DNA of 64,000 bases from Thalassolituus oleivorans MIL-1 (GCF_000355675.1 NC_020888.1:1275001-1339000), one strand, 5' to 3'. Counted from the stretch's first letter, positions 9,500-18,751 are shown. Numbers and translations: made by a program. The notes: generated by a model from the letters alone, not told the origin.

Positions 9500-10726
9500 G
9501 TGGAAAATATTGACGTCAACAGCATCAATAGTGCGGTAGAAACCTTGATGCAAAGCGCCAACACCATGTTTATTTTGCTTGGTGCCATCATGGTACTTGC
9601 CATGCACGCCGGTTTCGCGTTTTTGGAAGTGGGCACGGTTCGTCATAAGAACCAAGTAAACGCGTTAGTAAAAATTATTACCGATTTCGCCATTTCGACC
9701 TTGGCGTACTTTTTTATTGGTTATCAAATTGCGTACGGCATGGATTTCTTTGCGGGCGCGACCGATCTTGTCGTGAATAGTGGCTATGAGCTGGTTAAGT
9801 TCTTCTTCTTGTTAACGTTTGCTGCGGCCATTCCTGCGATTGTGTCGGGTGGTATCGCGGAACGTGCGAAGTTTTATCCTATGTTAGTCGCATCGGCGTT
9901 GATTGTTGCGTTTGTTTATCCTTTCTTTGAAGGCATTATTTGGAACGGCAACTATGGTTTTCAGGCGTGGTTAGAAAGTACCTTTGGTGCGAGTTTCCAT
10001 GACTTTGCCGGATCTGTTGTTGTTCACAGTGTCGGTGGTTGGATCGCATTTGCAGCAGTGTTCCTGTTAGGTTCGCGTCGTGGTCGCTATCGTGATGGTC
10101 GCGTTGTGGCATTTGCACCTTCGAATATTCCCTTTCTGGCGTTAGGTGCATGGATTCTTGCGGTAGGCTGGTTTGGATTTAACGTGATGTCTGCTCAGAC
10201 ATTAGATGGTATCTCTGGTCTGGTGGCTGTTAACAGCTTGATGGCGATGGTTGGCGGTACAATCACTGCCATGGTGGCAGGCCGTAAAGACCCCGGCTTT
10301 ATTCACAACGGCCCATTGGCTGGCTTGGTAGCTGTGTGTGCAGGTTCGGATTTAATGCATCCAATCGGTGCATTGGTTGTGGGTGGTGTTGCAGGTGCGT
10401 TGTTCGTATATGTCTTTACTCTCGCGCAAAACCGTTTTACTCAGTTTGATGACGTGTTAGGTGTGTGGCCACTACACGGCTTGTGCGGAGCATGGGGTGG
10501 TATTGCAGCGGGTATTTTTGGTTTAGAAGCATTCGGCGGTCTTGGCGGTGTCAGCTTTATGTCTCAACTGATTGGCACGGCAGCGGGCATTGCGGTTGCT
10601 TTGATTGGTGGTTTCATCGTGTATGGTTTCGTGAAAGCGGTATCCGGATTACGTCTCACCGAAGAAGAAGAGTTCAACGGTGCTGATTTATCGATTCATA
10701 AAATTGGTTCGACCAGCGAACTCTGA
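9500..10726 (+). CDS. amtB: Ammonium transporter, Amt family
   Basis: Inner-membrane channel for NH4+/NH3 uptake. 408 residues, with about eleven hydrophobic segments. The two pore histidines of the family are visible at residue 176 (VVVHSVGGW) and 326 (PLHGLCGAWGG), 150 residues apart as in E. coli AmtB. The N-terminus lacks a long cleavable signal (starts MENIDVNSINSAVETLMQS). Start GTG 9500 is preceded by AAGAGGA. Unlike many proteobacterial amtB genes it has no adjacent glnK PII gene, so its PII partner must be elsewhere. A clear terminator follows. Confidence 0.93.
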   Translation: MENIDVNSINSAVETLMQSANTMFILLGAIMVLAMHAGFAFLEVGTVRHKNQVNALVKIITDFAISTLAYFFIGYQIAYGMDFFAGATDLVVNSGYELVKFFFLLTFAAAIPAIVSGGIAERAKFYPMLVASALIVAFVYPFFEGIIWNGNYGFQAWLESTFGASFHDFAGSVVVHSVGGWIAFAAVFLLGSRRGRYRDGRVVAFAPSNIPFLALGAWILAVGWFGFNVMSAQTLDGISGLVAVNSLMAMVGGTITAMVAGRKDPGFIHNGPLAGLVAVCAGSDLMHPIGALVVGGVAGALFVYVFTLAQNRFTQFDDVLGVWPLHGLCGAWGGIAAGIFGLEAFGGLGGVSFMSQLIGTAAGIAVALIGGFIVYGFVKAVSGLRLTEEEEFNGADLSIHKIGSTSEL

Positions 10727-10755
10727 TTATTGGATTGGTTCGACTATTAAGACCG

Positions 10756-10786
10756 AAAGCCCTGCGAGTGATCGTGGGGCTTTTTT
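10756..10786 (+). terminator. Rho-independent terminator of amtB
   Basis: AAAGCCC...GGGCTTT stem extended by GCGA/TCGT with two imperfect pairs, followed by six Ts (10781-10786). It lies 30 bases after the amtB stop. Confidence 0.85.
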
Positions 10787-10933
10787 ATGCGCGACGTTTG
10801 AGGTGCAAACTTAAGCTTCGAAGGAGTAGCAGGACCTGTTATTTTATTGAACTATAAACCACACCATGTGGGTTTGAGACACGGCGGGTAGTGATACTTT
10901 ACTGTTGTATAGTTTAGTGTGAGAGGTAACCGT

Positions 10934-11929
10934 ATGATTGAGAATAAAGGTCGCTGGCTGAGCTTTTTTAGTACTTGTTTACTGGTTCTGATTTTTTCGT
11001 CGTTTGCCTATGATGCACAGGCACAGGTTCGCTTTAGTGATGTTGTAATCCCTCCATCACTAGAGCAGCCTGCAGGTATGATTGAGACGGTTGCCGAAGA
11101 CGACTCCTACGCAGCTAAGTACCTACCCGATATCATCTATGCTACTTATGGCAAACGAGCGGTAACGCTAAGTTTACTCATACCAAAACAAGAGAGCGCC
11201 AAGAGTTCGTGGCCATTAATTGTTTACGTGCAAGGCGCTGCTTGGCGCAATCAAAACCTTTATCAAGCACTGCCACAATTAGCGGATTTTGCCCATCAGG
11301 GTTATGTCGTTGCCAGTATAGAGCACCGTCCCTCGTCGGAAGCAATCGCACCGGCGCAAGTTCAAGATATTAAATCAGCCATTCGTTATTTACGAAAAAA
11401 TGCCGAAAAGTATCATATCGATCCTAATCGAATTGGCATTATGGGGGATTCATCGGGAGGCCATCTTGCGGTGATGGTGGGAGTGAGTGAGGACGAGGCA
11501 GACTTCGAAACTGAAGATAATCAGCCTTTTACAAGTACAGTAAAAGCAGTCGTTGATTTGTATGGCCCAACCGATTTTTTACAAATGCACAAATATCCAA
11601 GTCGTATTGATCACAATGCCGAGGACTCTCCAGAGTCGTTAGTTGTCGGTGGCCCAATTCAAGATCCGAAATATCGCGCCTTAGTCGATTTATACAATCC
11701 TCTAACCTATATAGAAAAAGATAAAAAATTGCCTCCTTTTTTTATTATTCACGGCGATACAGATGCCCTAGTGCCTTTCAATCAAAGTGTTTTGCTGTAT
11801 ACCAAATTACGAGATACGAACCATGAGGTTGCCTTTTACAAAATAAAAGGTGCCGGCCATGGACCTGGGATTTGGACGAAGGGAGTGATGGATCGGATTC
11901 AAGAATTCTTTGATCACCAGTTGAAGTAA
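10934..11929 (+). CDS. Secreted alpha/beta-hydrolase (esterase/lipase, HSL-like)
   Basis: Probable periplasmic or secreted carboxylesterase. 331 residues from ATG 10934 (ribosome site GAGAGG); a GTG at 10919 overlaps that site and is less likely. A signal peptide is visible: charged start, hydrophobic core, and cleavage after YDAQAQ near residue 33. Catalytic features: oxyanion region YVQGAAWRNQN, nucleophile elbow GDSSGG with Ser173, acid in HGDTDALVPF, and histidine in GAGHGPG. This order fits BD-FAE-like alpha/beta hydrolases. The substrate cannot be read from the sequence. It follows the amtB terminator and is not part of an obvious operon. Confidence 0.85.
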   Translation: MIENKGRWLSFFSTCLLVLIFSSFAYDAQAQVRFSDVVIPPSLEQPAGMIETVAEDDSYAAKYLPDIIYATYGKRAVTLSLLIPKQESAKSSWPLIVYVQGAAWRNQNLYQALPQLADFAHQGYVVASIEHRPSSEAIAPAQVQDIKSAIRYLRKNAEKYHIDPNRIGIMGDSSGGHLAVMVGVSEDEADFETEDNQPFTSTVKAVVDLYGPTDFLQMHKYPSRIDHNAEDSPESLVVGGPIQDPKYRALVDLYNPLTYIEKDKKLPPFFIIHGDTDALVPFNQSVLLYTKLRDTNHEVAFYKIKGAGHGPGIWTKGVMDRIQEFFDHQLK

Positions 11930-11997
11930 ATAGCATTTATGCCTCGTAGTGTTTTACTGGGTAGGTTGAATTTTATGTCTTGGGGTAGGTGATTTTT

Positions 11998-12582
11998 ATG
12001 AATAAACAGACTCTTCTCAATGAAAAAACAGAAGTGAGTGAAAAGGTCATGAGAGTAATTGCTCATATGCCGACGAAAAGCCTTCCTGTATTGATGGATG
12101 ATGACTTTACGCAACGATTAGCCGATGCCGACTTTATGCGTATCGCCGTGCTATTGGCAGAAAAAAGCTATAACGAGGGCGGCTGTCCAATTGGCGCCGT
12201 TATTATTGATAATGCGACAAAGAAAATTGTCGGAAAAGGGCACAATACGCTGGTTCAGGAAGATCATCCTTACAATCACGGAGAAACATCGGCGATTCGT
12301 GATGCAGGACGTATCGACTTCAGTAAAACAACGATTTTTACCAGTCTTAGCCCTTGTGATATATGCGCAACATTAATTTATATGAGAGGCTTTGCTCGGG
12401 TCGTTGTCGGTGATGTAACAAACGCATCCGGCAACGAAGCGCTGTTGCAAGACAAGGGAATTAGCCTAAATGTTCTCGAAGACCGTAAGGGAATTGAGCT
12501 TTATGCAAAATTTCGCTCAGAGAAGCCTGAACAAGATTTAGAGGACTGGCAAGGGAAGAGTGCATTGCGGAAAAACGAATAA
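11998..12582 (+). CDS. Cytosine/nucleoside deaminase resembling yeast Fcy1
   Basis: Zinc-dependent hydrolytic deaminase. 194 residues from ATG 11998, with ribosome site GGTAGGTG. Zinc and proton-shuttle residues: HGE at residues 94-96 and SPCDIC with Cys120 and Cys123. HGE instead of the usual HAE, the DAGRID segment and FARVVVGDVTNASG closely recall yeast cytosine deaminase rather than bacterial CodA, which is an unrelated amidohydrolase. An N-terminal extension of about 40 residues precedes the domain. Likely substrate is cytosine (pyrimidine salvage), by family analogy. It lies 68 bases after the esterase gene and may share its transcript. Guanine or tRNA deaminase activity cannot be excluded. 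Confidence 0.8.
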   Translation: MNKQTLLNEKTEVSEKVMRVIAHMPTKSLPVLMDDDFTQRLADADFMRIAVLLAEKSYNEGGCPIGAVIIDNATKKIVGKGHNTLVQEDHPYNHGETSAIRDAGRIDFSKTTIFTSLSPCDICATLIYMRGFARVVVGDVTNASGNEALLQDKGISLNVLEDRKGIELYAKFRSEKPEQDLEDWQGKSALRKNE

Positions 12583-12730
12583 AAAGCCTATGCAAGATCG
12601 CTTGTCTTGGTGAGTTTTTATGCAGCTTTAAATGCTCGGGAGTGAATCCTCTTGGGATTGTCGGGCCTCAGGGGGAATGTTATCCTCTCGCCATCTAAGG
12701 ATGATGACTAAACAAAGGAGTTGTACCCGA

Positions 12731-13843
12731 ATGTCGATTGTTTCTATTAAACGCCGCCAATTAGCCTATAAACTAGGTAGCAAAGCCGATACACGTCAGT
12801 TTGTTCCCTTCTCTAAAACCACCAACGGTGACCATGGTCGCAAGGTCTTTATCGACGCCGCACTTGCGCCGCTATTTGCTTCTCTGATCGACCCCAATAG
12901 CGCCAAAGGCGTGCAAACCATTATGAAAATTGAGCAACTGCGCGCGATTGCCGGCGGTGTCACCTCAAATAGTAATGTGAATACGCCGTTTGAATACATG
13001 GAAAACTTTGTTGATTTGGCGTTGTATTACCAAATACACAATGGAGTGGCAGAGGCAGGAAATAGCGCTGTGCCGGGTGTGTATATTACCGATATAACGT
13101 TTGCGGGAAAGGAGACAAACTCTCCTGCTGGACTTTATGTAAGAAAACCTGATGGTCGCTCGTGGAAAACAAGAGTAGTTGAAAATGGAATTGCGGAAAC
13201 AGAGGTAGGTTTCATTCGATCAGGGAAAAACGTCGATGATGTCGCTGATCAATCATCTGATATAGCCGGGGTTGATGGTTTTGGAAATCAAAACAGTTTT
13301 AACTTGTTCTTTATTCCTGAAATGGTACGAAATGAGATGGGCATCTGGATGACTCCTTGCCGTCGTGCTTTTAGACCATTAGAAGCGGCTCAGCGCTTGG
13401 CTAATACTTTAATAAATACGCAGCGTTATCGTAGTCAAAATAACAGTGCTACGCCGATAAAATGGACATTGGCCGGTGATGGCGTAAAGCTTTTGCAGTT
13501 AGCACTTGAAAACGTTCCAGGTATTCTAGATAAACATCAATTTAAATTACACGACCCTGTTGCTGATATTGTTCAAGTGATTAACACATTAGAAATGAAA
13601 GGGGCTAAGTTCGACAGTACACCTGTTGCATATTCTGGAACGAACAAACGTGCATTGGCTTCTGCGGCATTGTCGTTGAATAATGGTAATTTAAGCCAAT
13701 ATCATAAGTCCTTGCAGAAAGATATAAAAGCGGAAGCCGGTAATATATCAGTAGCACCAGTTGCAGGGCCTTCTAAGAATGGCAAGGTAACTACAGATTT
13801 TCTTTCTTATGTTAAGAATATGTCGAGCTCATTGACATGGTGA
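12731..13843 (+). CDS. Protein of unknown function, first of an overlapping pair
   Basis: I do not recognise a family. 370 residues from ATG 12731, preceded by AAAGGAG ten bases upstream; the frame is open from 12632 but without a ribosome site. No signal peptide or membrane segment is visible. The first 95 codons are of neighbour-like composition (Ala/Leu rich), whereas the rest is visibly more AT-rich, with Asn/Ser/Gly-rich stretches such as AGVDGFGNQNSFN and MGIWMTPCRRAFRP. The stop overlaps the start of the next gene by seven bases, so they form a coupled pair. An effector-partner arrangement is possible but unproven. Confidence 0.6.
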   Translation: MSIVSIKRRQLAYKLGSKADTRQFVPFSKTTNGDHGRKVFIDAALAPLFASLIDPNSAKGVQTIMKIEQLRAIAGGVTSNSNVNTPFEYMENFVDLALYYQIHNGVAEAGNSAVPGVYITDITFAGKETNSPAGLYVRKPDGRSWKTRVVENGIAETEVGFIRSGKNVDDVADQSSDIAGVDGFGNQNSFNLFFIPEMVRNEMGIWMTPCRRAFRPLEAAQRLANTLINTQRYRSQNNSATPIKWTLAGDGVKLLQLALENVPGILDKHQFKLHDPVADIVQVINTLEMKGAKFDSTPVAYSGTNKRALASAALSLNNGNLSQYHKSLQKDIKAEAGNISVAPVAGPSKNGKVTTDFLSYVKNMSSSLTW

Positions 13844-14565
13844 GTTCGTTAATTGGCCCTGATTTTAGTCAAGCACCGATTGTAAGTTTCAATCTTGTAG
13901 GTACTCAAATCTATATTCCTATTCCTGATGAATGTAATCAGGATACTAAATGCTCAGAATCTAATATTGTTTCTTTAGATGATGAATCTATTTATAACAT
14001 AAAAAATCCAGACTATTTGTTGATAAAACATTTGCTTAAAACTAAATTTCGATATTTAGATGGGAGTGATGAATTAGAAGCAGGGCAGATTAGAGTGGAA
14101 ATGGATGTGTTGAAAATAGACAGTTATCGTCCGGCCGATTGCAATTCTGTTTTCAGGAAAAGTGAATTTTTAGATTTCTATTTCTATTTGGTTCAATACG
14201 AAGAACGTAAAATGAGGGATCCGGAGAATCGAGAAAAAGACGATAAATATTTAATTTATCCTCAGTGTCGAGATGATATTAAGGAACTGAATTACGACGG
14301 ATCTTCATCATGGCTCTTTGCGATCTGTGGCTACGCTGAAGTAACGAGACCTTATCGTACGTTTGTTACACCTATAACAAATAATCACGTTTTATCGATT
14401 ATGGTAAGTATCAGCGGCTTCGACTTCGGTTCCGTCGAACTAGAACAAGAACTCGTCGCTGAAGCCGACCAATACATCTTAGATTTCATCAAAAGTATTC
14501 GTATAGATTACTCACCAGAAACGCTCGCTGAAATTCAGCGTGTTCGTGGTGATGTTACTGCTTAA
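13837..14565 (+). CDS. Protein of unknown function, second of an overlapping pair
   Basis: 242 residues, acidic, no signal peptide or membrane helix. Starts at ATG 13837 inside the end of the preceding gene, implying translational coupling. Most of the gene is clearly AT-rich compared with neighbours (Lys/Asp/Tyr-rich, such as YLDGSDELEAGQI), while the last 55 codons return to the local composition (SISGFDFGSVELEQELVAEA). No recognised domain. It could be a partner or immunity-like protein to the upstream product (inference from overlap only). A strong terminator follows. Confidence 0.6.
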   Translation: MVSSLIGPDFSQAPIVSFNLVGTQIYIPIPDECNQDTKCSESNIVSLDDESIYNIKNPDYLLIKHLLKTKFRYLDGSDELEAGQIRVEMDVLKIDSYRPADCNSVFRKSEFLDFYFYLVQYEERKMRDPENREKDDKYLIYPQCRDDIKELNYDGSSSWLFAICGYAEVTRPYRTFVTPITNNHVLSIMVSISGFDFGSVELEQELVAEADQYILDFIKSIRIDYSPETLAEIQRVRGDVTA

Positions 14566-14594
14566 TGCTAGTAACGAGTTACCTTACCGACTCT

Positions 14595-14622
14595 GCGCTT
14601 AGGTTCAACTAAGCGCTTTTAT
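14595..14622 (+). terminator. Rho-independent terminator after the unknown pair
   Basis: GCGCTTAG (14595-14602) pairs perfectly with CTAAGCGC (14609-14616), 6-base loop, followed by TTTTAT. Confidence 0.85.
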
Positions 14623-14708
14623 ATCCTCCCTTTAAGCTATTGACCCTGAATCTCAATCAGGCATTCTCTGTATTGTTATTTTTCGGACATTAACGTCAGG
14701 GATAGAAT

Positions 14709-17700
14709 ATGTCGATTTTTAAACGCTTTTTTGTTTTCGCTTTGGTGGCTGGTTTTCTTTTTCTTATAATCGACAAACTGAATGAACGAACGATAAATAT
14801 TCCGTCCTCGAAGATGGCTAGTGCCACTCCCGCCGATTTACCGTTACCTAGTACTATGCCCCTGCAAGATTACGAACGAGTTTTATATAACTGGTTGATG
14901 ACTCGTCAGTACCAACGGTTGGGTTGGGATAAAGACAAAGGTGTGCGTGATACCGGCCCATTTGTGAATGCGCAGTATTACGGTACTCATCCAGCGGTTC
15001 GTATTCACTATTCACCTGAAGTGATTACTTGGTTGCAGAATGATCGCAAAGGCGATCTTCCGGATGGCAGCATCATTATCAAAGAGATGTTCACGCCGCC
15101 AGCAGTGCTATATCAAGACATGGTCGCTAATCCTAAATATAAAGACGGTGCCGAGTACGAGAAGTTTTTATCCAGCATGGTATTTTCATGGACCGTGATG
15201 GTACGCGATAAAGCGGCTTCTAAAGATGGCTGGTTCTGGGCGAATCCGGGTGCCCCGGGATTAACTTCAGCCTGTAAAACCAGTGATGGTAAGACCGTGT
15301 TACCCAGCTCTGAGGGAGCGCCTGCAGGCTGTCGAAAAGAAACCATTGCTGAGGCAGTCGAGCGTCAACTCGATACTTTAGAATCCGCTCCCGGATCAGG
15401 CTTTGGTGCCCCTTGTTTGCGTTGCCATGCTTCAGCTAAAGAGCAACTTACCTTTAGTGACCTTAAAAATGTAGAGGGTTTTTTTCCTAACGAAGATCCA
15501 TTGCGCTTTTTGGTTGATACCTCTTGGCGCGCAGCAAGTCACTTCAGCAGTTATCCGCTAATAACGTTAAGCGACGATCCATATGTAAAAGAACATTTCA
15601 TGCTACCAGCGCCGTTACGGCCTTATCAACCAGACCTTACCAATGCTGCCGTGGTGAGCGCATTAACGGACAAATTCCATGCTGGATTTAATGCAACGCC
15701 GGTTCAGAACAGTGTTAACGATCAGCCACTCCCTCAACCGGATCCAACCTTTGTTGCAACATTTAAGAATATTCAGCCGTTCGATAAGAGCCTTGTGAAG
15801 GTATTTCCATCGCAGTGGAATGATCAAGTAGTACCTAAATCGCATAAAACCCAAGAATACATAACATCGGATAACTGTATGAGCTGTCACGGTGGCTTGG
15901 GGGGCCAGCCTTATGGCGTGAACATGTTTGTGAAAACGGGGCCAAACTACGGTGATGGCTACAATCTCTCTGAATATGGTGAGTGGCGTTGGTCGCCTAT
16001 GGGCTTAGCTGGGCGGGATCCGATTTTTCATTCGCAGCTAGAGAGTGAAATGGCGCTGCTTGAACGCGATGCTAAACAAACGCCAACACCACTAAAAGGG
16101 CCCTTAAATGAGACAAAACAAGCGGTCACTAATACTTGCCTAAGTTGCCACGGTGCAATGGGTCAACGTCAGCTAAGCATTGATGCGGCAACCGATAAGA
16201 CACTTAATCCTAATTTCTCGGTTGATTATTTTTATCTCACTGAAACTCTATCAAGCGAGCCAGACAAGCCTGACTCAACAGATAGCCCATATTTAGAGTA
16301 TGGCCAGTTGGCGCGCGAGGGGATTAGTTGTGCCGTTTGTCATCATATTGATAAGCCAACGGCCGAGCAGGTTGATGGTTGGACACCGCCACCGGGTTGG
16401 ATCAACGACGCAACGCACAAAGAATTGGCGTATTCGTTATTCCATAACAACACCGGACGCTATGAACGTGGTCCTGCGGATAAGTTATTTGGTCCATTCG
16501 AAAATGTAGCGGTGAAGCCGATGCAAAATACGTTAGGGGTGACTCCGACCGTTAATCAATTCGTGTCCGACTCCCAGCTATGTGGTACGTGTCACACGAT
16601 TAACTTGCCTAATATTGGCGCGACGGAAACGCGCTTCCCAATTTTAAATGCGGCAGAAACTAATCCAGCCTTTAAGGATTATCAGCATTCTATTGAACAG
16701 GCGACTTTCTTAGAGTGGCAGAATAGCGCCTTTGCGCAGAAACCTGGCGTAGAAGGTTCGCAATTCCAAAGCTGTCAAGACTGTCATATGCCAGGTGGTT
16801 TTGAGTCGATAGACGGCAGTATCAACATAGATCAAATCACTACTCAGATTGCTGCCATTCAGGATATCAATTATCCAGAAGCCGATAACCGCTTGGCAAA
16901 TCAAGATATCGATATACCACTCAGGCCTGATTACAAACGTCATGAGCATGTTGGCCTAAATGTATTTCTACTAGAAATGTTTGACCAATTCCCTGAAGTA
17001 TTAGGCATATCGAAAACCGATTATATGACCAGTGCCAATAATGGCGTGGATACTGCGGTTGAAAATATGATTTTGCAGGCGCAAAAACGCACTGCCAGTA
17101 TTAAGGTTAACGTTGATAGTGTTGAAAAAAATACATTAAAAGCCACGGTTAAATTACGTAATTTAACTGGGCATCGTTTTCCGAGTGGTGTTGCGTTCCG
17201 TCGTGCATTTATTGAGTTTGCCGTACTCGATGGCGATAAAGAAGTTTGGGTATCCGGTAGTACGAATAATATTGGTGTTATTTTAGATGGCGAAGGCAAG
17301 CCACTAGAAAGCGAGTTTCTACCGAATGCAGATAGCTATCAACCGCACTATCAAGTCATTAATCGTGAAGACCAAGTGCAGATTTATGAAGAATTGAATC
17401 AAAACGCTAATCATGAATTTACTACCAGCTTTATTCATCGCGTATATCCAATAAAAGATAATCGCCTTTTGCCGGATGGCTGGCGTGCGTCGAGTCATTT
17501 TAAAGAAGATGGCGATTTGATGATGGAGTTTATGCAATCAACGGATCCGGAGCATACGGGGGATGATCCAGATTATATGGATCAAGGTCCAAACTTTAAG
17601 GGTGGCGATGAATTGGTGTATGAGGTGGCTTTACCGAAGGGAATTGATGTGAGCCGCCTAACCGTTCGAGCAACCCTGTATTCGCAGTCAATTCCACCAT

Positions 17701-17849
17701 CGTGGTTGCATCAGCGCTTTTCGACAGCCCCCAACGGTATGGCGACGAAACGGCTGTATTACATGACTAGTCATTTGAATCTGGCGGGTACACCGATGGA
17801 AAACTGGAAACTGAAACTCGTAAGCGATAGCACAAGAGTCGAAAAATAG
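14709..17849 (+). CDS. Multiheme c-type cytochrome (six CxxCH motifs), membrane-anchored
   Basis: 1046-residue protein with an N-terminal hydrophobic segment (FFVFALVAGFLFLIID) acting as signal or anchor, so the bulk is periplasmic. Six heme c motifs: CLRCH at 236, CMSCH 390, CLSCH 477, CAVCH 541, CGTCH 625 and CQDCH 689. The region after about residue 780 has no hemes and looks beta-rich (KATVKLRNLTGHRFPSGVAF). The arrangement resembles cytochrome c554-like multiheme proteins that move electrons to unknown partners. No reductase or maturation gene lies beside it; the next gene is a CDGSH Fe-S protein on the same strand, beyond a terminator. Substrate unknown. Confidence 0.82.
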   Translation: MSIFKRFFVFALVAGFLFLIIDKLNERTINIPSSKMASATPADLPLPSTMPLQDYERVLYNWLMTRQYQRLGWDKDKGVRDTGPFVNAQYYGTHPAVRIHYSPEVITWLQNDRKGDLPDGSIIIKEMFTPPAVLYQDMVANPKYKDGAEYEKFLSSMVFSWTVMVRDKAASKDGWFWANPGAPGLTSACKTSDGKTVLPSSEGAPAGCRKETIAEAVERQLDTLESAPGSGFGAPCLRCHASAKEQLTFSDLKNVEGFFPNEDPLRFLVDTSWRAASHFSSYPLITLSDDPYVKEHFMLPAPLRPYQPDLTNAAVVSALTDKFHAGFNATPVQNSVNDQPLPQPDPTFVATFKNIQPFDKSLVKVFPSQWNDQVVPKSHKTQEYITSDNCMSCHGGLGGQPYGVNMFVKTGPNYGDGYNLSEYGEWRWSPMGLAGRDPIFHSQLESEMALLERDAKQTPTPLKGPLNETKQAVTNTCLSCHGAMGQRQLSIDAATDKTLNPNFSVDYFYLTETLSSEPDKPDSTDSPYLEYGQLAREGISCAVCHHIDKPTAEQVDGWTPPPGWINDATHKELAYSLFHNNTGRYERGPADKLFGPFENVAVKPMQNTLGVTPTVNQFVSDSQLCGTCHTINLPNIGATETRFPILNAAETNPAFKDYQHSIEQATFLEWQNSAFAQKPGVEGSQFQSCQDCHMPGGFESIDGSINIDQITTQIAAIQDINYPEADNRLANQDIDIPLRPDYKRHEHVGLNVFLLEMFDQFPEVLGISKTDYMTSANNGVDTAVENMILQAQKRTASIKVNVDSVEKNTLKATVKLRNLTGHRFPSGVAFRRAFIEFAVLDGDKEVWVSGSTNNIGVILDGEGKPLESEFLPNADSYQPHYQVINREDQVQIYEELNQNANHEFTTSFIHRVYPIKDNRLLPDGWRASSHFKEDGDLMMEFMQSTDPEHTGDDPDYMDQGPNFKGGDELVYEVALPKGIDVSRLTVRATLYSQSIPPSWLHQRFSTAPNGMATKRLYYMTSHLNLAGTPMENWKLKLVSDSTRVEK

Positions 17850-17892
17850 ACGCTATGGGATAGGTTGGCCTATTCGCGTCTGTCTATTTTTA
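17842..17892 (+). terminator. Terminator overlapping the cytochrome stop codon
   Basis: AAAAATAGAC (17842-17851, containing the TAG stop) pairs with GTCTATTTTT, with an inner GATAGG/CCTATT hairpin, ending in TTTTT. The stop codon is part of the stem. Confidence 0.7.
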
Positions 17893-17974
17893 GCGACAAA
17901 TGGCATATTGGCGCGGGCTGAAATGACTGCAGCACCGCCTTAATAACCATAATAATACGTTGAGAGAGAAAGAC

Positions 17975-18211
17975 ATGAGTGACGCTATCCGAGCATCCGA
18001 AACCCCAATTGCCGTTGAAGTAGAAGCGGGTAAATCTTATTTTTGGTGTTCTTGTGGCCAAAGTAAGTCCCAACCATTTTGTGATGGTTCACATAAAGGA
18101 ACCGATTTTACTCCGGTTAAATTTGTACCTGAAGATTCTAAAAAGATGTACTTTTGTGGCTGTAAAGCGACGGCATCTCGTCCTTTGTGCGACGGTAGTC
18201 ATAGTAAGTAA
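17975..18211 (+). CDS. CDGSH iron-sulfur domain protein (two CDGSH motifs)
   Basis: Small soluble protein of 78 residues from ATG 17975, with GAGAGAAAG upstream; a TTG-initiated extension from 17960 is unlikely. It carries two tandem mitoNEET-type [2Fe-2S] motifs: CSCGQSKSQPFCDGSH and CGCKATASRPLCDGSH, each giving three Cys and one His ligand. Bacterial tandem CDGSH proteins bind two clusters and are thought to act in redox or iron-sulfur handling. It sits between a multiheme cytochrome and a TfoX-C protein without clear operon linkage. Confidence 0.92.
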   Translation: MSDAIRASETPIAVEVEAGKSYFWCSCGQSKSQPFCDGSHKGTDFTPVKFVPEDSKKMYFCGCKATASRPLCDGSHSK

Positions 18212-18249
18212 ACACTTACCATAAACGCATTCTGTGTATGGGCAATATT

Positions 18250-18274
18250 CGCCTCGAATGTTAAATTCGGGGCG
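18250..18274 (+). terminator. Possible hairpin terminator after the CDGSH gene
   Basis: CGCCTCGAAT (18250-18259) pairs with ATTCGGGGCG (18265-18274) with one G-U pair. No T run follows, so termination is uncertain. Confidence 0.35.
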
Positions 18275-18391
18275 GTTCTGAAATACCCAGTATCAGCAGC
18301 ACCGTAGATCTATATCGAAGATGCGGCTAATTCTGTTATCAATTGCCAGACGTTTACTGGCGAATTTAGCTGGAAGTAACGTTCGTTATTT

Positions 18392-18670
18392 ATGAAAAAA
18401 ATACGAGATTTACGTGGCCTCGGCGTAAAGTCAGAAGAGACGTTAGCTAAGGTCGGCATTTTGAATGTGGACACGTTGCGAGAGGTTGGCGCGGTTGCTG
18501 CTTTTTATCGGTTAAAGGTGGCGGGATTCAAACCAAGTTTGAATTTTTTGTATGCCATGGTGGGTGGTTTAACCGATCGCAGTTGGTTGGAAGTCGCACA
18601 ATCTGAGCGAGAACAACTGTTGGCAGAACTAGAAAGTATAGAGCTGTTAGAACAGATGTTTTTAAAGTAG
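18392..18670 (+). CDS. TfoX C-terminal domain-containing protein
   Basis: 92 residues consisting only of a TfoX_C-like domain: the helix-hairpin-helix-like DLRGLGVKSEETLAKVGI followed by VDTLREVGAVAAFYRLK and LNFLYAMVGGLTDRSW. Full-length TfoX/Sxy competence regulators have an additional N-terminal domain that is missing here, so this is a stand-alone variant and need not regulate competence. Start ATG 18392; no strong ribosome site, but GGAAGTAACG lies upstream. Followed by a perfect bidirectional terminator shared with the convergent efflux permease gene. Confidence 0.85.
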   Translation: MKKIRDLRGLGVKSEETLAKVGILNVDTLREVGAVAAFYRLKVAGFKPSLNFLYAMVGGLTDRSWLEVAQSEREQLLAELESIELLEQMFLK

Positions 18671-18689
18671 ATAAGTAAATACCGATAAC

Positions 18690-18719
18690 AAAAAAGCCGC
18701 TGAATTCAGCGGCTTTTTT
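18690..18719. terminator. Bidirectional terminator between the TfoX_C gene and the RND permease
   Basis: A perfect palindromic stem: six As, GCCGCTGAATTCAGCGGC, then six Ts. It works in both directions and serves two convergent genes. Confidence 0.92.
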
Positions 18720-18751
18720 GTTTCTGGCGGATAAAACTTATCTTTATAGAA

